This document shows positions 16,841 through 25,506 of a stretch of DNA of 64,000 nucleotides, piece after piece. Position numbers and translations under genes: made by a program. Position 1 is the stretch's first letter. Each line of letters opens with the position of its first letter. The stretch is taken from NCBI GenBank assembly GCA_902590245.1, contig CACIWG010000007.1:1-64000 (forward strand), read 5' to 3'. The notes below the pieces were generated by a model. That model was not told where the DNA came from. It worked only from the letters and a program-made list of their open reading frames with translations, and searched no databases. This DNA comes from an uncultured SAR116 cluster alpha proteobacterium (GTDB lineage: Bacteria > Pseudomonadota > Alphaproteobacteria > Puniceispirillales > Marisalimonadaceae).

Positions 16841-17992
16841 TTAGTTCGTTAAACCTTGTCTTTTCAATAATTCTGGGATTTTATTTTTAAAAGGGAAAAA
16901 ACCTTTTTTAGCAAATGGAAAAGCTAACCTATCCCATTCCCTTAAATAAAAAAATACATTAACATTATTATTTGTAAATTTATTTAATAGACTTTTTCTA
17001 TTCAACAAACATTTACCTTCAGTCTCATAAGGAATTATCAAATTTTTTATTTTAAATTTTGTTATCCAATTAATCAATGCCTCATCACTTAATACGTATG
17101 AAATGTTAGTATTATTATTTATAATTTCTTCACATAAGTTATTTTCAAAGTTTTTAATTAGTTCGCTTTGATTAACTAATGAATTATCACAGTTAAAAAG
17201 GCATGTTTTAAAATTAATATCTTTTTTTAACAAAGAATCTAAAGAAAAATCATTTTTGTTAATGACTAATCCAATATCCTCTAAATTACTAAAGGAAATT
17301 TTTTCAAATTCTTTATTAATAATTTGTTGATTTAAGCTTGATTGACTTTCAAGGGGAGAAGCTGTTTCATTTAGTTCATTAACAGGGTTAAATTTATAGT
17401 TTGTAAACTTATAAATATTATCTGCACGTGCAATGTAATTTTTTCCAATAGTTTGTAATCCTGCCACCCATCTCCAACTCAATGTATTTACAGCAGGGCA
17501 CCAATCGAGTAAATTTTTTTGAAAAAAAATCGCGCCATCAATCCAATCTTTTTTTAGTGTAAAGATCCATATGCTTGCATACCACATACGTGCATGATTG
17601 TGTAAATAGCCAGTTTCAATTAATTCTTGTGTCCAATAATCAAAACATTTTATGCCTGTCTTTTTAGGAGGTTCTATATCTTGTATTTTTTTTTCATATT
17701 CATTCCAGATTATTGGATGAAGTTCAAGCCATCCTCTCCAATATGTTCTCCAAAAAATTTCTTGAACAAATTTTTCTATTTTATTTGGTTTAAACTTTTG
17801 AAACGCAATATCCAAAATATCTGTTTCTGACATTAACCTTCTACCTATATATGGTGAAAGAGTAGATACATTTGTATGAGGTGAACCCAAATCAAAATTT
17901 CGTTTAGAACTATAATCAATTAAATTTTTATTAATAAATTTATCAAATTTTTCTTTTATTTCTGAAGTTTTTGTAGGAAATTGTGAGCTCAT
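16841..17992 (-). CDS. Photolyase/cryptochrome-like FAD protein with permuted domain order
   Basis: In this 383-residue protein the photolyase FAD-binding domain lies at the N-terminus. Residues 40-62 hold 'TNVSTLSPYIGRRLMSETDI' (the TSxLSPY element), 76-88 hold 'VQEIFWRTYWRGW', 130-137 'LHNHARMW', and 164-200 'DWCPAVNTLSWRWVAGLQTI', the FAD/Trp-chain core. No antenna-type Rossmann domain precedes it. Residues about 250-383 instead form an alternating strand-helix region (starting 'FKTCLFNCDNSLVNQSEL') that looks like an alpha/beta domain. Canonical photolyases have the alpha/beta domain first. It could be a light-driven DNA repair enzyme or photoreceptor. The domain assignment of the tail is inferred. 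Confidence 0.75.
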   Translation of the reverse strand: MSSQFPTKTSEIKEKFDKFINKNLIDYSSKRNFDLGSPHTNVSTLSPYIGRRLMSETDILDIAFQKFKPNKIEKFVQEIFWRTYWRGWLELHPIIWNEYEKKIQDIEPPKKTGIKCFDYWTQELIETGYLHNHARMWYASIWIFTLKKDWIDGAIFFQKNLLDWCPAVNTLSWRWVAGLQTIGKNYIARADNIYKFTNYKFNPVNELNETASPLESQSSLNQQIINKEFEKISFSNLEDIGLVINKNDFSLDSLLKKDINFKTCLFNCDNSLVNQSELIKNFENNLCEEIINNNTNISYVLSDEALINWITKFKIKNLIIPYETEGKCLLNRKSLLNKFTNNNVNVFFYLREWDRLAFPFAKKGFFPFKNKIPELLKRQGLTN

Positions 17993-18061
17993 GAATTATA
18001 CACATACTTAATTATTAAAAAAAAGTATAGAAAATTAAAATTTGATTAAAAGGGTATTTTT

Positions 18062-19279
18062 ATGAATAGTCCATTAAAAGGTTTGAGAGTATTAGATTTA
18101 ACAAGAGTTTTAGCTGGCCCTTATTGTACACAAATGCTAGGAGATCTAGGAGCTGAAATTATAAAAGTCGAAAGACCAGGCGCCGGTGATGATACCAGAG
18201 GTTTTGCACCACCTTATTTAAAAGATGATAACGGAAATGAGACTGACCTAAGTGCTTATTATTGTGGTGCTAATAGAAATAAAAGATCTATTACAATAAA
18301 TTTAAGTGAAAAAGAAGGCCAAGATATTATTCTAAAACTTCTTAAAAATTCTGATATTCTTGTTGAAAATTTTAAAACAGGAACCTTAGCTAAATATGGT
18401 TTGTCTTATGATGATCTAAAAAATGAATTTCCAAGACTAATATTTTGTTCAATAACTGGTTTTGGTCAAACTGGACCATATGCTTCTAGACCTGGTTATG
18501 ATGGTCTTATTCAGGCAATGGGCGGAGTTATGGCTCTTACAGGTGAACCTAATGGTGAACCAATGAAAGTAGGGGTTCCAATTGGTGACTTAATGGCTGG
18601 CATGTTTGCTTCTGTAGGTATTTTAGCTGCTGTTAGGCATCAAACTGAAACAGGAAAAGGACAATTCATTGATATTGGTATGTTAGATACACATGTAGCT
18701 TGGTTAGCTAACCAAGGTATGAATTATCTTTCAACAGATGAAAATCCTGAAAGATTAGGAAATCAACACCCTAACATTGTTCCTTATCAAGTTATGCCAA
18801 CTTCTGATGGCTACATTGTATTATCAATTGGAAATGATCCAACATTTGAACGTTTTTGCGAATTAGCTGGCGAAACCAAATTACTTGAAGATGATCGTTT
18901 TAAAACAAATGCATCAAGGGTATCAAATAGAGAACATGTTACTAAAGTACTGAACGAAGTTACAAAACGAAAAACTTCTAATGAATGGTTAAGTGAACTA
19001 GAAAAAGCAAAAATTGGTTGTGGTCCTATAAACAATCTTTCAGATGTTTTTAATGATCCACACGTGATATCTAGAAAAATGGTGATGGAAATGGAGCACT
19101 CTAAAACTGGAGAAAAACCATTAAAATTAATTTCAAATCCTATAAAAATGAATGAAACACCTGTTTCTTATAGATATGCACCTCCACTCCTTGGAGAACA
19201 TACTAATGAAATTTTAAAAACCGAATTAAACCTTAACGAAGATCAAATTAAGTCACTTAAAGACAAAAACATAATTTAA
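18062..19279 (+). CDS. CaiB/BaiF family (class III) CoA transferase
   Basis: The 405-residue protein starts with the strongly conserved 'LKGLRVLDLTRVLAGPYCTQ' and 'LGDLGAEIIKVERPG' segments. It carries 'GYDGLIQAMGGVMALTGE' and the catalytic aspartate region 'FIDIGMLDTHVAWLANQG'. Class III CoA transferases move CoA between carboxylic acids, as in formyl-CoA:oxalate, carnitine or itaconate/mesaconate systems. The ribosome-binding site is AAAGGG. The MFS gene follows after 14 bases and resembles oxalate/formate-type carriers, so the pair may import and activate a carboxylic acid. Confidence 0.9.
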   Translation: MNSPLKGLRVLDLTRVLAGPYCTQMLGDLGAEIIKVERPGAGDDTRGFAPPYLKDDNGNETDLSAYYCGANRNKRSITINLSEKEGQDIILKLLKNSDILVENFKTGTLAKYGLSYDDLKNEFPRLIFCSITGFGQTGPYASRPGYDGLIQAMGGVMALTGEPNGEPMKVGVPIGDLMAGMFASVGILAAVRHQTETGKGQFIDIGMLDTHVAWLANQGMNYLSTDENPERLGNQHPNIVPYQVMPTSDGYIVLSIGNDPTFERFCELAGETKLLEDDRFKTNASRVSNREHVTKVLNEVTKRKTSNEWLSELEKAKIGCGPINNLSDVFNDPHVISRKMVMEMEHSKTGEKPLKLISNPIKMNETPVSYRYAPPLLGEHTNEILKTELNLNEDQIKSLKDKNII

Positions 19280-19293
19280 TATAAATAAATTCA

Positions 19294-20529
19294 ATGATTA
19301 ATTCAGTTAAGCCCAATTTAATAGTTTCTGATTCTAGAGGCGCATGGTTTAGGGCAACAATATTATTTATTCTTGCTCTAATAGGTACAGTAGGAATGTG
19401 GTCAGTTGTAGTTTTTATTCCTGATATAGAAAAAGAATTTGGTCTTGATAGGGGAACTTCAAGTTTGTTATACGCCTTTACTATGATTGGTTTTGGTTTT
19501 GGTACTGTCATAATTGGCAAATTTTACGATAAGTTTGGTATTAAAAAGCCAATTTTGTTAGCCACATTTGTCCTAATTACATCTTATTATTTTTATTCTA
19601 TTTTTCCATTTTATTGGCAGTTTCTAATTCTACAATTTTTTATGGGTTTTGCGGCATCGGCTTTTTTTGGTCCTGCTATGGCAGATATATCAAATTTTTT
19701 TAATAAACAAAGAGGTTTTGCTCTATCCATAGTTGCTAGTGCAAATTATGTAGCAGGAGCAACATGGCCGTTATTAATTGGTTATTTTTTAACATTCATT
19801 GACTGGAGAGCCGCACATTTTTGGATATCAATATGCTTATTTATTATGATACCACTTATACTTTTATTAAAAAATGCTTCAGTAGATGAAAGTAAATCTC
19901 ATGATATGAAGCAAAGGTATAAAGATATAAGGCTAGATCTTTCAAACAATCAAATACAAGTATTGTTAATGCTTGCAGGTATATGTTGTTGTGTTGCTAT
20001 GGCTATGCCACAAGTTCATATGGTCGCTTTGTGTGTGGATAATGGTTTTGGCCTTCAAGTTGGCACGGAAATTTTAGCTGTCATGCTCTATAGTGGTATG
20101 ATAAGTAGAATTGTCTTTGGAATGATTTCTGACAGAATTGGACCTGTTTTAACATTATTATTAGGCTCATTTTTACAAATGGTTTCGTTAACATTTTTCT
20201 TGCCGTTTTCGTCCGAAATTTCTTTATATGTTGTTTCTTTAATGTTTGGATTATCTCAAGGTGGAATTGTTCCTGCTTATGCAATAATCATTAGAAAATA
20301 TTTGCCAATCAAGGAAGCAGGATTAAGAGTTGGACTTGTTATAGGTGCTACAATTGTAGGAATGTCATTAGGAGGATGGATGTCTGGAGAAATTTTTGAC
20401 ATTACAGCATCATATTATTTTGCATTTATGAATGGCATAATTTGGAATTTATTTAATTTGATCATTGTTATATATATCATTTATAAGTCAGACTTCTGGC
20501 AGAATAGAAAGGCAATTTCAATTGGATAA
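19294..20529 (+). CDS. MFS transporter, possibly monocarboxylate/oxalate-formate-like
   Basis: The 411-residue protein has about 12 membrane segments. The loop 2-3 motif appears as 'GKFYDKFGIKKP', and the second half has 'GMISDRIGPVLTL'. The N-terminal 'PDIEKEFGLDRGTSSLLYAF' periplasmic loop is usual for the monocarboxylate/OFA-like branch. Its location directly after the CoA-transferase gene suggests uptake of the acid that enzyme activates; this is inference. Its last eight bases overlap the preferred TTG start of the next gene. Confidence 0.85.
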   Translation: MINSVKPNLIVSDSRGAWFRATILFILALIGTVGMWSVVVFIPDIEKEFGLDRGTSSLLYAFTMIGFGFGTVIIGKFYDKFGIKKPILLATFVLITSYYFYSIFPFYWQFLILQFFMGFAASAFFGPAMADISNFFNKQRGFALSIVASANYVAGATWPLLIGYFLTFIDWRAAHFWISICLFIMIPLILLLKNASVDESKSHDMKQRYKDIRLDLSNNQIQVLLMLAGICCCVAMAMPQVHMVALCVDNGFGLQVGTEILAVMLYSGMISRIVFGMISDRIGPVLTLLLGSFLQMVSLTFFLPFSSEISLYVVSLMFGLSQGGIVPAYAIIIRKYLPIKEAGLRVGLVIGATIVGMSLGGWMSGEIFDITASYYFAFMNGIIWNLFNLIIVIYIIYKSDFWQNRKAISIG

Positions 20530-21511
20530 AAGTATAAAAAAATCAAAAGATATTGTTAAAAATATTTTTGAAATTACTTACGAACTCTTTCGTATAATGA
20601 TACCTACTTTAATAATTGTCAAAATTTTACAAGAACTTGGGTTTGTTGATATTTTAAATAATTTATTATCACCTTTAATGTTCTTAGTAGGGTTGCCTGA
20701 AGAAATTGGTATAGTTGTTACAACAACAATTCTCACAAGCCCTTATACAGGTCTAGCAGTTTTAGCAGGTTTGCCACTAGAAAATGGTTTAACTAGTGCT
20801 CAGGCAAGTGTTTTAGGATTGTTAATATTATTTGCTCATTCATTACCTATAGAAGCGTTAATATGCAGAAGAGCAGGCGTCAGAATTAGAGCAACTATAT
20901 TTGTACGGTTAATTTTAGGATTTCTTTTTTGTGTTATGTTACATCAATTTTTAAATGCTACAAATTTATTAAGTTCTCAAGCAACTATAATTATTCCATT
21001 TTCTGAGCCTTCACCTATTTTGTTAGATTGGGTATTTAATCAAATTAAAACCCTTTTCATTATATTTATAATAATAGTCTTGATTGTCATCTTAATAGAA
21101 TTCTTTAAATATATTGGCATCCAAAGGCTTATAGAGTTGTCACTAAAGCCATTCCTTAATTTAATTGGAGTTGGAGAAAGAGCATCAACGATTGCTGTAG
21201 TTGGAGTAACTCTTGGTATTGGATTTGGAGGAGGTCTTTTAATTCAAGAAGTTAAATCCGGCAAAATAAAATATAAAGATGTCTTCGGCGTTATTACTCT
21301 AATTGGAATGTTGCACAGTGTAATAGAAGATACTGGATTAGTAAGTTTAATGGGCGCAAATATATTTATCACACTATTGTTAAGATGTATTTTAACTCTT
21401 TTATGCGTTTATTTGATTTTAAAAATATTTTCTAATTATTCCGAAGATTTTTGGAAAAAATATTTAGTAAATGAAAATATTCCAAAGCAAAGTTATGGTA
21501 ATATTTCTTGA
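20522..21511 (+). CDS. Nucleoside-recognition (Gate/SpmAB-like) membrane protein
   Basis: The protein of about 329 residues has around eight membrane segments and two 'Gate' (nucleoside recognition) modules. The first has 'FEITYELFRIMIPTLIIVKI' and 'TSPYTGLAVLAGLP'; the second has 'LKPFLNLIGVGERASTIAVV' and 'GGGLLIQEVKSGKI'. The family includes SpmA/SpmB and nucleoside-transporter cores, but the transported species is unknown. I prefer the TTG at 20522 because GAAAGG lies 8-13 bases before it; an upstream TTG at 20465 in the same frame would overlap the MFS gene by 65 bases. It converges with the SDR gene with a 19-base overlap. Confidence 0.75.
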   Translation: MDKSIKKSKDIVKNIFEITYELFRIMIPTLIIVKILQELGFVDILNNLLSPLMFLVGLPEEIGIVVTTTILTSPYTGLAVLAGLPLENGLTSAQASVLGLLILFAHSLPIEALICRRAGVRIRATIFVRLILGFLFCVMLHQFLNATNLLSSQATIIIPFSEPSPILLDWVFNQIKTLFIIFIIIVLIVILIEFFKYIGIQRLIELSLKPFLNLIGVGERASTIAVVGVTLGIGFGGGLLIQEVKSGKIKYKDVFGVITLIGMLHSVIEDTGLVSLMGANIFITLLLRCILTLLCVYLILKIFSNYSEDFWKKYLVNENIPKQSYGNIS

Positions 21512-22191
21512 TTATTCCAATCAAAAATTTTTCCGCTATCATTCTTAGTTTTTGTTTCTATAACATTGTAAAGATAATCAGCTGAAGTTTCAGGACTGAA
21601 ATAATTTTTATTTTTATTTTTAAAAGGATCTGAAAGTTTTGAGGTGACTGTCCCAGGATGTAAACCAAAAATTATACTATTTTTATTTGTTCTATTTATC
21701 TCAATTGAAAAATTCTTAATGATCATATTTAAAGCTGATTTAGATGCTCTATATGAATACCAACCACCTAGAAAGTTATCGCTGATACTTCCAACTCTAG
21801 CAGATAGAGATGCGAATTTAGAAATTCTATTTTTATTCAATTTTGGAAGGAAATATTTTCCAATTAATAAAGTTGGCAGGGTATTAGCAGAAATCATATT
21901 ATTAAATTTTTCTACGTTTAGGTCTTTTATGGATTTCTCTGGATTTAAAAGTGCTCCAATTGAAATTAAAATAATATCAAATGAAAAATTTATTTCACTT
22001 GATATGGTAGATAAATTTTCTTCGTCTAGATAATCTAAAATAAAACAGTGAGCCTTTTCGTGTTTGACTTCAGTTATTTGCCTAGAAAAACAATATACTT
22101 TTTCGACATTTTCTTGCTGTATATATTTTTTACAAAGGGCAGACCCAATTGCACCAGAACTCCCAAAAATTGCTATTTTTAATTGATCCAT
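21493..22191 (-). CDS. SDR family oxidoreductase
   Basis: This 232-residue short-chain dehydrogenase carries the cofactor loop 'FGSSGAIGSALC' at residues 9-20, 'ISIGALL' in place of NNAG after beta-4, Ser in 'FASLSARVGS', and 'YSYRASKSAL' with YxxxK. It is closest in style to the short C-factor-like SDRs with an SxxG in place of the usual asparagine motif. The substrate is unknown. The gene is single, divergent from the hydrolase at 22257 and tail-to-tail with the Gate-domain protein. Confidence 0.87.
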   Translation of the reverse strand: MDQLKIAIFGSSGAIGSALCKKYIQQENVEKVYCFSRQITEVKHEKAHCFILDYLDEENLSTISSEINFSFDIILISIGALLNPEKSIKDLNVEKFNNMISANTLPTLLIGKYFLPKLNKNRISKFASLSARVGSISDNFLGGWYSYRASKSALNMIIKNFSIEINRTNKNSIIFGLHPGTVTSKLSDPFKNKNKNYFSPETSADYLYNVIETKTKNDSGKIFDWNNQEILP

Positions 22192-22256
22192 CTTTAAATG
22201 ATATAGTTATATTACTAAATCATATAATTTTTTTTTAAACAACGTATAATATATTT

Positions 22257-22988
22257 ATGGAAAATAAATTACATTTTTTATTAATTCATGGAGCATGGCA
22301 TGGAAGTTGGGCTTGGAAGAATGTTAGTTCAAAGTTGTCTGAGAAAAATTTTAAAGTTTCATGTCCTAATTTGACTGGATTAGGCGAAAGAAAGCATTTA
22401 ATTTCTAATCAAATTACAATTGATACATTTATTAAAGATGTTGAAAACCATATTATTTATCAAAATTTAGAAAATTTGGTTTTAGTAGGTCATAGTTTCG
22501 CAGGCAGTATCCTTTCTGGTTTGGCTGATAGACTTAAAGATAAGATTAAACTTTTAATTTATTTTGACAGTATTATTTTATTAAATGGAGAAGCTCATTT
22601 TGACACTTTGCCAAAAGAAATAGTTAAAAAAAGAATTCAACTTTCAGAAAAATTTGATAATGGGATCTCTATACCAGAACCTAGTGCTGAAAGTTTTGGA
22701 ATTTTTGATATTAAGCAATCTTTATTTCTCAAAGATAAATTGACGCCAATGCCATTAAGTTCTTTTCAATCAAAATTAAGTTTAAAAAATAAAATTGGAA
22801 ATGGTTTACCACTTTGTTATATAAGATGCATAAATCCATTATATGAGCCATTAGAGTTATCAAGAAAAAGGGTGGAAGATTTTGGATGGCCAGTCTATGA
22901 TTTAAATGCAGGTCATGATGGTATGATAAGTCATCCGCACGATACTATTAATTTATTTTATAAGATTTTAGCAGAACAATTAAAATAG
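22257..22988 (+). CDS. Alpha/beta hydrolase (hydroxynitrile lyase/esterase-like group)
   Basis: The 243-residue protein has the 'LIHGAWHGSWAWKNV' oxyanion segment at residues 9-23, the nucleophile elbow 'VGHSFAG' (Ser near 82) and the catalytic 'NAGHDGMISHP' with His near 222. The 'HGAWHGSWAW' opening is typical of the salicylate esterase/hydroxynitrile lyase/pyrethroid hydrolase-like group of small esterases. The substrate is unknown. It is followed 12 bases later by the thiolase gene, so it may hydrolyse a thioester or ester in the same pathway. Confidence 0.86.
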   Translation: MENKLHFLLIHGAWHGSWAWKNVSSKLSEKNFKVSCPNLTGLGERKHLISNQITIDTFIKDVENHIIYQNLENLVLVGHSFAGSILSGLADRLKDKIKLLIYFDSIILLNGEAHFDTLPKEIVKKRIQLSEKFDNGISIPEPSAESFGIFDIKQSLFLKDKLTPMPLSSFQSKLSLKNKIGNGLPLCYIRCINPLYEPLELSRKRVEDFGWPVYDLNAGHDGMISHPHDTINLFYKILAEQLK

Positions 22989-23000
22989 GGGGTTTTTTAA

Positions 23001-24164
23001 ATGGGAAATATAATTGGATGGGGGCACAATAAATTTGGTAGAAATGACACGGAATCTACCGAAGATATGATCGCAGAAGTAGTTTCTGAGGCTATATCTC
23101 ATGCACAAGTAGATCCAAAAGACATTGATAATATTGTTGTAGGCACTTTTAATAATGGTTTTCAAAAGCAGGATTTTCATGGTGCTCTACCGGCAATTAA
23201 TTGCGAAGTTTTAAAGCATGTACCATCACTTAGGGTTGAAAATGCATGTGCAACAGGTTCAGCTGCAATTCATACTGCGTTAAATAGTATTGAAGCCAAA
23301 AGATCAAAGTTAAATTTAGTTGTTGGTGTAGAGAAAATGACTGATAGATCTACAAAAGAAGCAGGTGATATATTACTTGGAGCTAGTTACAGAAAAGAAG
23401 AAGATAAAATAGATGGTGGTTTTGCAGGTGTTTTTGCACAAATAACTGATACTTATTTTCAAAGATATGGAGATCAAACTAAATATCTGTCAAAGATTGC
23501 AGCAAAAAATCATAAAAATGGTGCTGTGAATCCATACGCACATATGCAAGTAGATTTAGGTTTTGATTTTTGTAATAAAGTGTCAGAAAAAAATCCTTTG
23601 GTTGCACCACCTTTAAAGAGAAGTGATTGTTCAATGATTTCAGATGGAGCAGCAGCACTTATAATAGCGGATGACGAGTTATCTTTAGAAGCTGAAAAAG
23701 CAATTAGTTTTAAGGCCAGAGTTCAAATGAATGATTTAATGCCAATGAGTAAAAGAGATAAAACTGAATTTCGTGGAGCTTCACTTTCCTGGAAGAAAGC
23801 TTTGTCGGATGCTCAAGTAAATCTAATGGACCTTTCTTTTGTTGAGACACACGATTGTTTTACAATTGCAGAACTAATTGAATATGAAGCAATGGGATTA
23901 ACTAAAAGGGGAGAGGGCTATAAAGTTTTAGAAGAAGGTACTGTTTATAAAGATGGAAAATTACCAATCAATCCATCTGGTGGGTTAAAAGCAAAAGGGC
24001 ATCCTGTAGGTGCAACTGGTGTTTCACAGCATGTTATGGCTTGCATGCAACTAGTAGGTGAAGCAAAAGATATGCAAATAAAAGACGCATCATTAGGTGG
24101 TATTTTTAATATGGGTGGTTCTGCTGTTGCTAACTATGTTTCAATCTTAGAAAGAAAAAGCTAA
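23001..24164 (+). CDS. Thiolase family protein (SCP2-type acetyl-CoA acyltransferase)
   Basis: The 387-residue thiolase has the nucleophilic Cys83 in 'VENACATGSAA', His in 'FVETHDCFTIAELIEYEAMG' and His in 'NPSGGLKAKGHPVGATG', the standard triad region. The NEAF-type motif is replaced by 'HDCFTIAE', as in SCP2/SCP-x thiolases that handle branched or sterol-like acyl-CoAs. It releases acetyl- or propionyl-CoA in beta-oxidation. An AGGGGG ribosome-binding site precedes the start. The crotonase and two acyl-CoA dehydrogenases at 24687-27683 supply the other beta-oxidation steps. Confidence 0.9.
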   Translation: MGNIIGWGHNKFGRNDTESTEDMIAEVVSEAISHAQVDPKDIDNIVVGTFNNGFQKQDFHGALPAINCEVLKHVPSLRVENACATGSAAIHTALNSIEAKRSKLNLVVGVEKMTDRSTKEAGDILLGASYRKEEDKIDGGFAGVFAQITDTYFQRYGDQTKYLSKIAAKNHKNGAVNPYAHMQVDLGFDFCNKVSEKNPLVAPPLKRSDCSMISDGAAALIIADDELSLEAEKAISFKARVQMNDLMPMSKRDKTEFRGASLSWKKALSDAQVNLMDLSFVETHDCFTIAELIEYEAMGLTKRGEGYKVLEEGTVYKDGKLPINPSGGLKAKGHPVGATGVSQHVMACMQLVGEAKDMQIKDASLGGIFNMGGSAVANYVSILERKS

Positions 24165-24168
24165 ATAT

Positions 24169-24681
24169 TTGCCTCAAATCATTATTATAAGACATGCTAA
24201 GTCTGATTGGAGTTCTTTTAACTCTGATTTTGAAAGGGGACTTAATGAAAGAGGTTATAGGTCTTGCGAAATCATTTCGCGAGAATTGAAAAAAAAAATA
24301 AATCTTCCTGATAAATTTCTTATTTCTCCAGCTAAAAGAGCTCAGCTCACTTTCGAAGAAATATTTTTTTCATGGTTTCAAAATAAAAGTATTTTTCAAT
24401 TAACTTATAATGAAGAAATTCTCTATGGTGGTTCTAAAATTGATATTTTAAATTTGATAAAACAAAATTTTTCAGGCATTCAAACTGGTGTTGTAATCGG
24501 ACATAATCCTGTTCTCAGTGAATTAATTAATGATATGGCTTTCAAGAACAAAAAATTACTTCCTTATAATTTAGTAACGGCAGGTTGTATAATTTTAGAT
24601 TACGAAAGCTCCGATTATGTTAATTCAAACTTTAAAGATGGTGTAGTAAAAGAATATATCTTTCCAAGACAATTCATGTGA
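24169..24681 (+). CDS. SixA-type histidine phosphatase
   Basis: The 170-residue protein starts with 'IIIIRHAKSDWSS', the RHG-type phosphohistidine motif in its SixA form (RHAKSDW). It also has 'RGLNERGYRS', 'ISPAKRAQLT' and the second catalytic His in 'VVIGHNPVLSELI'. SixA proteins dephosphorylate phospho-histidine on phosphotransfer proteins; here the target is unknown. The start is TTG at 24169, four bases after the thiolase stop, with no in-frame ATG upstream. It ends five bases before the convergent crotonase stop. Confidence 0.85.
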   Translation: MPQIIIIRHAKSDWSSFNSDFERGLNERGYRSCEIISRELKKKINLPDKFLISPAKRAQLTFEEIFFSWFQNKSIFQLTYNEEILYGGSKIDILNLIKQNFSGIQTGVVIGHNPVLSELINDMAFKNKKLLPYNLVTAGCIILDYESSDYVNSNFKDGVVKEYIFPRQFM

Positions 24682-24686
24682 ATTGA

Positions 24687-25484
24687 TTATGAGTTTTTAT
24701 AATTTGGATCCCTTTTTTCAATTAATGCTTGAATGGCTTCTTTATGATCATTTGTCATTTGAAGAAGGGTTTGTTGACTTGCAGCCATTTCAAGAGCGGT
24801 ACTTAAATTAATGTTTTGAGATAATCTTAATAGTCTTTTAGCTCTTCTAATTGATTGAGGCGGGTTTTTAATAATTTTATTTGCTATTTCATATGCTTTG
24901 TTTAGTAATTCTTCTTGAGGGACAACATGTGAAACTAGTCCCCAATTTAAAGCTTTTTGTGCATCAAGCACTTCACAAGTTAATATCATTTCTGTAGCTC
25001 TAGAAAGGCCAATTATTTTTGGTAAAAACCATGAGCCTCCATCACCAGGTATAATTCCAATTCTTAAAAAACTTTCAGAAAATTTGGCATTTTCTGATGC
25101 TATTCTGATGTCACACATTGTGCAGAGATCATTACCTGCACCTATTGCATGCCCATTAACAGCTGCTATAACTGGCACATCTATTTTGTTGAATGTCATA
25201 GGAATTCTTTGAATTCCATTTCTATACCAATTTTCAATATCTCTTAATGACATGTTGTTATTTTCTGTCATTTCATTGATTTCGTGTAAATTTCCACCAG
25301 AGGAAAAGCTTTTTCCAGCTCCGGTCAATATTGCGCATGATATCTTTTTGTTATTATCAATTTCTTCTAAAATACTTACTAATTCTTTTATTATTTCTGG
25401 AGAAATGGCATTTCTAGTATCTTCTTCATTAAGAGTTATTAAACAAATATTATCTTTTTCTTCACATAAAACTGATTTGCTCAT
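24687..25484 (-). CDS. Enoyl-CoA hydratase/isomerase (crotonase) family
   Basis: This 265-residue crotonase has the oxyanion-hole strands 'GAGKSFSSGGNLHEI' and 'AAVNGHAIGAGNDLCTMCDI'. 'RIGIIPGDGGSWFLPKIIGL' has Asp in the second catalytic position, as in many proteins annotated simply as enoyl-CoA hydratase/isomerase. It is third in a minus-strand run behind the two acyl-CoA dehydrogenases (22-base gap), which places it at the hydration step of an acyl-CoA beta-oxidation path. Substrate chain type is not readable. Confidence 0.9.
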   Translation of the reverse strand: MSKSVLCEEKDNICLITLNEEDTRNAISPEIIKELVSILEEIDNNKKISCAILTGAGKSFSSGGNLHEINEMTENNNMSLRDIENWYRNGIQRIPMTFNKIDVPVIAAVNGHAIGAGNDLCTMCDIRIASENAKFSESFLRIGIIPGDGGSWFLPKIIGLSRATEMILTCEVLDAQKALNWGLVSHVVPQEELLNKAYEIANKIIKNPPQSIRRAKRLLRLSQNINLSTALEMAASQQTLLQMTNDHKEAIQALIEKRDPNYKNS

Positions 25485-25506
25485 CTATTTTCTCCAATAC
25501 TTAATT

